Positions 1 to 4,815 of a stretch of 5,763 bases of DNA are shown here, piece after piece (the first letter of the stretch is position 1; the number at the start of each line of letters is the position of its first letter). Under the pieces are notes generated by a model that saw nothing but the letters and a program-made list of their open reading frames with translations, searched no databases and was not told where the DNA came from. The translations under genes were made by a program, and so were the position numbers. Source of the DNA: Rhabdothermincola sp037478855 (GTDB taxonomy: Bacteria > Actinomycetota > Acidimicrobiia > Acidimicrobiales > Acidimicrobilacustridaceae); assembly GCA_037478855.1 (NCBI GenBank), contig JBBFLY010000115.1:1-5763 (forward strand). Direction: 5' to 3'.

Positions 1-77
1 CATCCTCGCCTGCCCCGCCATACGATCATCACCACCGAGACCAGCCACCCTCACCCCATGAAACCGCGCAGTCTCAA

Positions 78-106
78 ATTCTACTCTGTCTGTGTAGTAG
101 TGTCAA
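78..106 (-). promoter_or_regulatory. Strong leftward sigma-70-type promoter
   Basis: Read on the minus strand, a perfect -35 hexamer TTGACA (101-106) is followed by a 17-bp spacer and the -10 hexamer TAGAAT (78-83), one mismatch from TATAAT. Transcription would start near position 70 and run out of the left edge. The first plausible start codon downstream is an ATG at 19-21 (reading MAGQARM to the edge), with an ATG in another frame at 27-29. Neither has a strong Shine-Dalgarno sequence and too few codons are visible to judge the product, so no gene is called. The local sequence is AT-richer than the rest of the window, as expected for a promoter. The match is seen directly; activity is inferred. 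Confidence 0.6.
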
Positions 107-218
107 GGTTGATCTTGGTGATGGTATAAGCTTCCTGTACGGCCCTCAATCGGTAGCAACGACTAGCATTAAGCAGGCCGTCTGTCGTCCCTGAAGGAGC
201 GCCCGAAGTCAAGTCCGT

Positions 219-233
219 CTCGACGTAGTCGAG
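219..233. repeat. Short perfect hairpin
   Basis: CTCGAC at 219-224 pairs perfectly with GTCGAG at 228-233 around a 3-nt GTA loop. There is no T-tract on either side, so it does not look like a classical terminator. It could be an operator-like dyad or part of the folded region that continues to 414. Function is unknown. Confidence 0.4.
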
Positions 234-314
234 TCCTTTGATCGGTGGCGTTCGGGTGTTGATGCCAACGTTGGGCGCGCGCGAGGTTGACCCCGCGGCC
301 TTGGGCTGGGGGGA

Positions 315-365
315 GGGCGGTCAAGGCCGGCCGGAGGCCGCCCGCAGGGGAAGCCTTGACGGCCC
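315..365. repeat. Inverted repeat with nested inner hairpin
   Basis: GGGCGGTCAAGGC at 315-327 matches the reverse complement of GCCTTGACGGCCC at 353-365 in 12 of 13 positions, with 25 nt between the arms. Inside the loop, CGGCC (328-332) and GGCCG (336-340) form a second small stem, so the whole can fold as a stem carrying an inner hairpin. It lacks a T-tract and is not next to any recognised gene end. Role unknown. Confidence 0.5.
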
Positions 366-375
366 GGTCAGATGC

Positions 376-414
376 GGTTCGCACAATGGGGTCGCGAACC
401 CCGGCAGGGGTTCG
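376..414. repeat. Two mutually exclusive hairpins
   Basis: CGAACCCC (395-402) pairs perfectly with GGGGTTCG (407-414) around a 4-nt loop. The same segment can instead pair upstream: GGTTCGC (376-382) is the exact reverse complement of GCGAACC (394-400), with an 11-nt loop. The two folds share bases 395-400 and so exclude each other, an arrangement seen in attenuators and switching RNAs, though also expected occasionally by chance in GC-rich DNA. No coding sequence in a suitable position would be controlled by it inside this window. Confidence 0.45.
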
Positions 415-612
415 TTCGCTGCGTCGTTCGGTTGGTCTCCTCAGGGTTGGCGGTTCAGACGCTGGTGGCCCACTTCAGGTCCCGATCGATGCCGGGTGCA
501 GCAGCCCGATGCTCGGGTGCTGGTCATCCCTACGCCGCGTCGAGGCGAGCATGAAGTGGTGCGGCCGCAGCCAGGCGGGCTCAATCAAGGGGGCGGCCGC
601 CGTGTGGGGCCA

Positions 613-634
613 CGTAGTGACCCCGTAGTGACCC
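613..634 (+). repeat. 11-bp tandem direct repeat at the IS left end
   Basis: CGTAGTGACCC occurs twice in a row (613-623 and 624-634). The second copy runs into the left terminal inverted repeat, which begins TGACCC at 629, and the first copy contains the same TGACCC at 618. The duplication therefore repeats the outer tip of the element together with its flank. It may come from replication slippage or from an imprecise end-joining event. Confidence 0.6.
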
Positions 635-663
635 CCTCGGTGGTTGACGGTCAGGCTGCTTGA
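629..663 (+). repeat. Left terminal inverted repeat (IRL)
   Basis: This 35-bp end matches the inward-reading right end in 28 of 35 positions, including a perfect core TGACGGTCAGGCTGC at 645-659. The outer 10 bp match in only 5 positions, so the exact tip is uncertain. The stop codon of orfB (651-653) falls inside the perfect core. Confidence 0.75.
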
Positions 664-1586
664 TTGTGTTGGGTGAGGGCCCGGGTTCGGGCTTCGGCGG
701 GGACGGTGTCCCGGCCGAGGGAGTCGTGGGGCCGGTGATTGTTGTAGTCGATGACCCAGGCCTCGATGGCGGCGAGGGCCTCGTCGAAGCTGGCGAAGTC
801 GTTGGGCCAGACGCATTCCTCGGTGAGGGTCCGGTAGAGGCGTTCGATGAACGCGTTGCCGTCGGGGTGCCGGTAGGCGGTGCGCGAAAGGGTGATGCCG
901 AGTGCGGCGGCGTTGTCTCGGTAGCGCTTCGCGGTGAGGTGGGTGCCGTTGTCGTGGCGCAATACGACGGTGACGTCGTCGGGGTCGATGCCCCACGGCC
1001 AGGCGGTCGCCCACGCCGCGTTCATCGCGCCGATCACGTCGAGGGCTCGGCAGCGGCGGGTGAAGGTCCAGCCGAGGATCGACCGGTCGACCCAGTCGAT
1101 CACCGCGGTGACCTACACCCAGCCGTCCTCGCCACACCAGACCCTGGTGCGCTCGGTCTGCCACAGCTCGTTCGGGGCACCGATGTTGAACGGCCGGCCC
1201 TGCGCTTTGGGGTGCGTGACGCGCCGGGTCTTTTGCAGGCCCCACCGGCGCAGCAGCCGGGCGATCCGCTTGCGGTTCACCGGCCAGCCCGCCCGGCGCA
1301 GCCTCGAGCACAGCTTGCGGTAGCCCGCCGCCGGATGCCGACGCGCCAACACGTGCAGGCCAACCTCGAGTGTCATCGTCTCCGGCGACACCGCCGCGGT
1401 CTGCCAGTCGTCGGGCAGCAGCGGTGGCGTCGCCCGCAGCTCGACGACCTTGCCCTCGTCATCGCGTGGGGTCACCGGCTGGTTGTAGAGGGCCTGGCGA
1501 CCGGCACCGAGGACCCGGGCGACCTGCGCCACCGGGCCCGCGCCCTCAGCCACCAACCGCCGGCCGAGGGCGCAACGGCTTGTCAC
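651..1586 (-). pseudogene. IS3-family transposase OrfB, interrupted by an amber codon
   Basis: Read through one internal stop, this frame encodes 311 residues, close to the usual size of IS3 OrfB, the DDE transposase that cuts and joins the element's ends. Residues 81-117 form the HTH_21 domain (AGYRKL, NRKRIARLLRRWGL). The rve catalytic domain follows, with D212 (RHDNG, codon 951-953) and E248 (NAFIERL, codon 843-845) separated by exactly 35 residues, as in IS3. The C-terminus has the family's YNNHRPHDSLG motif. Two defects stand out. Residue 158 is TAG (1113-1115) within WV*VTAVIDW, where relatives usually have Tyr or a similar residue. The first catalytic Asp, expected in WQTD, is Glu (WQTE, codon 1152-1154). 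The proposed start is GTG at 1584-1586, next to the orfA stop. A fragment starting at GTG 1101-1103 would lack the DNA-binding part. Confidence 0.85.
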
Positions 1587-1587
1587 G

Positions 1588-1875
1588 TCAGCCGCCGCGA
1601 CGCCCCTCCCAACAGCTCGCTGGCCAACGCCAGGCGGCCGAGCGGCGCTCCGCCTCCGCGAGGCGCCGCTCGAGCTCAGCCTCACGGCCGTTGCGGTCAG
1701 CCTTGTCCGCCAACGCGTCAACCATCCCATCACGGGCCTGTTCGCGCCACCGGGCGAACGTCTGCGCCGAGATGCCCTTGTCGCGGCACACCTCGCTGAT
1801 CGTCTTCTGCCTGCTCAACACCGCCAACACCGCGTCGCGCTTCTCGGCTGGCGTGAACGGGGATCGTCGTCCCAT
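1588..1875 (-). CDS. IS3-family transposase OrfA (helix-turn-helix), C-terminus frameshifted
   Basis: The 95-residue product begins MGRRSPFTPAEKRDAVLAVL and carries the IS3/IS911 OrfA helix-turn-helix at about residues 8-50 (KTISEVCRDKGISAQTFARW), which binds the element's ends. An E/R-rich coiled segment (AELERRLAEAER) follows. The ATG at 1873-1875 is preceded by GAGGAGGA at 9 nt. After about residue 76 the frame turns into an unlikely tail, SAAWRWPASCWEGRRGG. The neighbouring -1 frame over the same bases reads LGRLALASELLGGASRRLT, which fits the expected OrfA leucine-rich end. That frame stops at TGA 1583-1585, overlapping the orfB GTG as GTGA. I infer a one-base deletion near 1655-1665; a programmed -1 shift is the alternative. 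Confidence 0.8.
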   Translation of the reverse strand: MGRRSPFTPAEKRDAVLAVLSRQKTISEVCRDKGISAQTFARWREQARDGMVDALADKADRNGREAELERRLAEAERRSAAWRWPASCWEGRRGG

Positions 1876-1895
1876 AGCTGCATGTCCTCCTCAGC

Positions 1896-1930
1896 TCATG
1901 CAGCCTGACCGTCACCCACCCAAGTGTCCA
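1896..1930 (-). repeat. Right terminal inverted repeat (IRR)
   Basis: Read inward on the minus strand it begins TGGACACTTGGG and contains the perfect 15-bp core shared with the left end (core at 1900-1914). It lies upstream of orfA, where the promoter of an IS3 element usually overlaps the end. I did not find a convincing -35/-10 pair in it. Confidence 0.78.
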
Positions 1931-2016
1931 GAGCCCCACGGGGGTCGCACCGGACGCAAACCACCGGCCCGTCAACCCGGGGCAGCGAATGAGGCCGCCC
2001 AGCCCGAGTGCGCGTC

Positions 2017-2048
2017 GAGGGGGCCGGCCATGCAGAGCCGGCCCCCTC
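2017..2048 (-). terminator. Hairpin terminator of the DUF4350/MoxR/DUF58 operon
   Basis: GAGGGGGCCGGC (2017-2028) and GCCGGCCCCCTC (2037-2048) form a perfect 12-bp, very GC-rich stem with an 8-nt loop, 23 nt past the stop codon of the small membrane protein gene. On the minus strand no T-tract follows, which is common among hairpin terminators of high-GC actinobacteria. On the plus strand the stem is followed by TCTGGTCTTC, so it might also stop rightward transcription from the IS side. Confidence 0.7.
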
Positions 2049-2071
2049 TCTGGTCTTCAGGTCAGTTGGCT

Positions 2072-2404
2072 TCAGGCCACCTTCTGAAGAGGCTGGTGGT
2101 GCTCACCGAGCGTCTCATCGGCCGTGGCCGAATCGTGGGTGAGGTAGCGGAAGACCGCTCGCCAGGCGGAGGTCAGCCCCGCGACCGCGAAGCCCGTGAC
2201 CCACACACCGAGCTCGGCGTTGCGGACAGGCACGTCCCACGCGGCGAACAGCGAGTAGTCGAGCAACCAGACACCGCCGATGGCGACGGCGAACGTGAGG
2301 ACGGAACGCATCGTGGCCCGGTCACCGGGGAGGAAGTCGACGAGGAAGTCGACCAGCTTCACGGTGGCGAGGGCGAGCATGGTGAGGATGGCGAACTGGT
2401 ACAT
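2072..2404 (-). CDS. Small three-helix membrane protein, unknown function
   Basis: The 110-residue product has three likely membrane helices: about residues 4-25 (with a conserved-looking KLVDFLVDFLP), 33-55 (LTFAVAIGGVWLLDYSLFAA) and 64-82. A polar, acidic C-terminal tail of roughly 20 residues follows (DSATADETLGEHHQPLQ). I do not recognise the family. Size and topology resemble small holin-like or accessory membrane proteins, but nothing proves that. The start is well supported: AAAGGAGGT lies 4 nt before the ATG, among the best ribosome-binding sites in the window. The gene lies 153 bp after the DUF58 gene on the same strand, and a terminator hairpin follows it. It may be the last gene of that operon or have its own promoter in the gap; I saw no clear -35/-10 pair there. 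Confidence 0.78.
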   Translation of the reverse strand: MYQFAILTMLALATVKLVDFLVDFLPGDRATMRSVLTFAVAIGGVWLLDYSLFAAWDVPVRNAELGVWVTGFAVAGLTSAWRAVFRYLTHDSATADETLGEHHQPLQKVA

Positions 2405-2408
2405 GCGT

Positions 2409-2417
2409 ACCTCCTTT
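2409..2417 (-). promoter_or_regulatory. Ribosome-binding site of the small membrane protein gene
   Basis: AAAGGAGGT on the minus strand is nearly fully complementary to the 16S rRNA 3' end, and its GGAGG ends 5 nt before the ATG at 2402-2404. It fixes the start codon and suggests strong translation compared with the coupled genes upstream. Confidence 0.7.
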
Positions 2418-2557
2418 GTCAGCCCCGAGCGGCACCCATGCCCTCGGGAGCAACGATTGGACCGGACCGTCGGCGGGCTGTGTTACGGCCCACCGGTTGC
2501 AATCCGATGCCAGAGCGGAGACAACGATGACGAGCCGGCGACGATCGTTGCGACCGG

Positions 2558-3859
2558 TCAGAGACGGCCGGTGGCCTTGACCTTCAGGTAGGCGTCGGCC
2601 AGCCGGGGCGCCAGCTCGCCCGGTGGCGCGTCGACGACGGTCGCGCCGGCACCACGCAGACGGGCGATGGTCCGCTGCCGCTCCTCCAGCGCCGCCACCG
2701 CGGCACCCTTGCGGTAGGCCTCCGAGGCGTCCCGCGGTGACGACGCCGCCCAACGCACGACATCGGGATCGCGCACGCTCGCCACGACCACCAGATGGCT
2801 GCGGACGATCATCGGCAGCGCGGGCAGCAGCGTCTCCCCCACCGCCTGCTCGACCAGGTCGGTGAACACGACCAGCATGGCGCGACGGCGGAACCGGGCC
2901 AGGGTCTGGGTGAACGCGCCGCGGTAGTCGCTCTCCGCCAGCTGGGGTTCGAGCTCGTACATGGCCTCGGTGACCCGACTCAGCTGGTCGCGGGTGTGCC
3001 CCGGTGGCACGACTGCCCGCACCGCGCTGTCGAACGCCACCAGCCCGGCACGGTCGCCGAGGCGGGTGGCGACCGCGGTGAGCATCATGACCGCGTCCAT
3101 CGCGTGCTCCACCCGGGGCACGCCGTCGACCCGACCCGCCATCACCCGACCGTTGTCGAGCAAGCTGATCACCGTCTGGTTCCGCTCGGCGCGGTAGGTC
3201 CGCACGATCGCCTTGCCGGATCGGGCGGTGGCCGCCCAGTCGATGCGGCGGAACTCGTCGTCGACCGTGTACTCCCGGAGCTGCTCGAACTCCGTCCCTC
3301 CGCCGTGACCACGTGCCGATCGCAGGCCAACCTCCACGACGCGGGCCTTGTCGATGCGCAGCTCCGCCTCGGCCCGCGAGCGGAACGACGGGTAGACGCG
3401 CAGCACCGCTGGCAGGGGCCGGCCGTGCTGGCGTGCGGCGAGGCCGAGCGGGCCTTCGATGCGCAGGGTCAACCCCTCAATCACGAATCGGCCGCGGCGG
3501 GTCGGCGTGAGCTCCGTGTACACGTGCGCGGGCTGAGCGGGCAGGAGACGCACGCGGGCCTGCCTGCTTCCCGCGCGCAGCGACGGTGCCAACTGGTCGG
3601 CGAAGGCAACCCGCACCGGGCGCCGACCGAGGTTGGTCAGCGTCCAAACGACCGGCGCCCGCGATCCCAAGGTAACCACCTGCGGGAGGTCACGCTCGAC
3701 CCGCACCAAGTCGGGCTTCGGGGCCGACAGCCCATCGAGCACAGCGATCCCGACCAGCACGGCGTTGACCGCCCAGAACCCTGCCTCGGTGCCGACGAGG
3801 AACACCGCGATCGCGCCGAGAGCGAAGAGCGCAGCGAGGCGGCGGGTGGGGACCAGCAC
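2558..3859 (-). CDS. DUF58 domain membrane protein (vWA-like), MoxR partner
   Basis: The 433-residue product has two N-terminal membrane helices (about residues 7-23 and 26-43). A beta-rich segment follows (about 50-140, ending RRGRFVIEGLTLRIEGPLGL), then the DUF58 signature at 190-227: EFEQLREYT, DDEFRRIDW, TARSGKAIVRTYRAERN. Residues 228-360 look like a von Willebrand A fold, with LLDNGRVM at 233-240 where a full metal site would read DxSxS, and FTD at 332-334. DUF58 proteins are usually paired with MoxR ATPases and are thought to act with them in protein or complex maturation at the membrane; the exact substrate is unknown. The GTG start at 3857-3859 lies 2 nt after the moxR stop without a clear Shine-Dalgarno sequence, which implies translational coupling. 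Confidence 0.9.
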   Translation of the reverse strand: MLVPTRRLAALFALGAIAVFLVGTEAGFWAVNAVLVGIAVLDGLSAPKPDLVRVERDLPQVVTLGSRAPVVWTLTNLGRRPVRVAFADQLAPSLRAGSRQARVRLLPAQPAHVYTELTPTRRGRFVIEGLTLRIEGPLGLAARQHGRPLPAVLRVYPSFRSRAEAELRIDKARVVEVGLRSARGHGGGTEFEQLREYTVDDEFRRIDWAATARSGKAIVRTYRAERNQTVISLLDNGRVMAGRVDGVPRVEHAMDAVMMLTAVATRLGDRAGLVAFDSAVRAVVPPGHTRDQLSRVTEAMYELEPQLAESDYRGAFTQTLARFRRRAMLVVFTDLVEQAVGETLLPALPMIVRSHLVVVASVRDPDVVRWAASSPRDASEAYRKGAAVAALEERQRTIARLRGAGATVVDAPPGELAPRLADAYLKVKATGRL

Positions 3860-3861
3860 GG

Positions 3862-4815
3862 TCAGCGCGGCACCGGAACCGAGGCCAGGATGCCGTCGAG
3901 CACACCATCGGGCGTCGCACCCTCGAGCTCGAGCTCAGGCCGCAAGACGATGCGATGACGCAACGTCGGCTTGGCGACCGCCTTCACCTCGTCGGGCGTC
4001 ACAAACCCCCGTCCAGCCATCCAGGCCCACGCCTTGGCGGCGTGCAGGAGGGCGGTGGCACCACGGGGCGACACGCCGAGCGACAGCGAGGGGACCTCCC
4101 TGGTGGCTCGCACCAACGACACCATGTAGGCGCGCACCGCCGGCTCGACCCGGATCTCGCGGATGGCCGCGGCGGCCGCAGCCAGGTCTGCTGCACTCGC
4201 GACCGGTCGGATGCCTGCGGTGGCGATGTCGTGCGGATCGAGGCCCTCGTCGTGGCGGAGGAGCACCTCCTGCTCCTGCTCGGCCGTGGGATAGCCGACG
4301 ATGATCTTGAACAGGAACCGGTCGAGCTGGGCTTCAGGCAGTGGGTAGGTGCCCTCGTACTCGACGGGGTTCTGAGTGGCGACCACGATGAACGGCTCGG
4401 GGAGCGGCCGGGTCGATCCCTCGATCGACACCTGTCGCTCCTCCATCGCCTCGAGCAGCGCCGACTGGGCCTTGGGCGGGGTCCGGTTGATCTCGTCGGC
4501 GAGGAGCAGGTTGGTGAAGATCGGCCCTTCCCGGAAGCGGAACGTCCCCTCCCTGGCTTCGAAGATGACCTGGCCCACCACGTCGGACGGCATGAGGTCG
4601 GGGGTGAACTGCAACCGCTTGAAGTCCAGGTCGAGCGCCGCAGCAAGCGCCTTGACCAGCAGGGTCTTCGCGGTACCCGGAACCCCTTCGAGCAGCACGT
4701 GACCGCGCACCAGCAGCGCGACGACGAGCCCGCTGAGCGTGCCGTCCTGGCCGACGACGACCTTCCCCACCTCCTCCCGCAGCGCGAGGATCGGCCCTCT
4801 CGGATCAGCGTGCAT
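3862..4815 (-). CDS. MoxR-family AAA+ ATPase
   Basis: The 317-residue product is a full-length MoxR-type AAA+ ATPase (AAA_3 plus lid domain), a cytosolic motor that remodels or helps assemble partner proteins. Visible motifs are Walker A GVPGTAKT (44-51), Walker B LLLADE (103-108) with INR after it, sensor 1 ATQNP (146-150), the arginine-finger region AQLDRF (R166) and sensor 2 SPRG (R251). All catalytic residues are present. I chose the ATG at 4813-4815 because AAGGAGG lies 6 nt upstream. An in-frame ATG 33 bp further up (4846-4848) would add residues that are just the upstream gene read out of frame. The gene overlaps the DUF4350 stop by 11 bp and ends 2 bp before the DUF58 gene, so the three are probably co-translated. 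Related ATPases are named moxR, but no specific paralogue symbol can be assigned. Confidence 0.93.
   Translation of the reverse strand: MHADPRGPILALREEVGKVVVGQDGTLSGLVVALLVRGHVLLEGVPGTAKTLLVKALAAALDLDFKRLQFTPDLMPSDVVGQVIFEAREGTFRFREGPIFTNLLLADEINRTPPKAQSALLEAMEERQVSIEGSTRPLPEPFIVVATQNPVEYEGTYPLPEAQLDRFLFKIIVGYPTAEQEQEVLLRHDEGLDPHDIATAGIRPVASAADLAAAAAAIREIRVEPAVRAYMVSLVRATREVPSLSLGVSPRGATALLHAAKAWAWMAGRGFVTPDEVKAVAKPTLRHRIVLRPELELEGATPDGVLDGILASVPVPR

Larger units (their letters stand above)
107..628. other. Non-coding stretch with several inverted repeats
   Basis: No reading frame here has both a credible start with ribosome-binding site and a recognisable protein sequence. The open frames present have the arginine-, glycine- and proline-rich composition of chance frames in GC-rich DNA. 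The stretch contains hairpins at 219-233, 315-365 and 376-414 and an 11-bp tandem duplication at 613-634, listed separately. It lies between a leftward promoter and the left end of the insertion sequence. It could be spacer DNA, remnants of an older mobile element, or a template for a structured RNA; the sequence alone does not decide. Confidence 0.5.
629..1930 (-). mobile_element. Degenerate IS3-family insertion sequence
   Basis: An element of about 1.3 kb, in the usual size range of the IS3 family, is bounded by inverted repeats that both begin 5'-TG. It carries an IS3-type orfA (helix-turn-helix) and orfB (HTH_21 plus rve/DDE domain) on the minus strand. The orfB stop codon lies inside the left inverted repeat. 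The coding region has a disrupted orfA C-terminus, an in-frame amber codon in orfB and a substituted catalytic residue, so the copy is probably immobile unless helped in trans. The flanking trinucleotides (TAG at 626-628, GAG at 1931-1933) do not match, so no target-site duplication is visible. The insertion lies 87 bp beyond the operon terminator. The right boundary is better supported than the left, where the outermost 10 bp of the repeat agree in only half the positions. Confidence 0.85.

Noticed and set aside
58..129. Possible 23-residue hydrophobic peptide starting MKPRSLKFY on the plus strand
   Set aside because: There is no Shine-Dalgarno sequence before the ATG, and it runs opposite the strong leftward promoter. 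This is likely chance in an AT-richer patch.
122..130. Extended -10-like TGGTATAAG on the plus strand as a rightward promoter
   Set aside because: There is no matching -35 at the right distance and no gene downstream on that strand.
238..663. Plus-strand open frame of 141 codons in the left non-coding part
   Set aside because: There is no convincing ribosome-binding site or recognisable sequence, it crosses several hairpins, and it ends inside the IS terminal repeat.
475..1311. A 278-codon minus-strand frame overlapping orfB
   Set aside because: Its composition is rich in Arg, Pro and His with no family motif. The overlapping frame carries the clear IS3 catalytic motifs, so this is a shadow frame.
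660..1799. A 379-codon open frame on the plus strand across the insertion sequence
   Set aside because: It lies antisense to the transposase genes and has no recognisable domain. Long antisense frames are expected opposite GC-rich coding DNA.
604..1939. GTGGGGC at 604-610 and its complement GCCCCAC at 1933-1939 as outer ends of a larger element
   Set aside because: The distances to the perfect repeat core differ (41 versus 25 bp) and only 7 bp match, so it is probably coincidence in GC-rich DNA.
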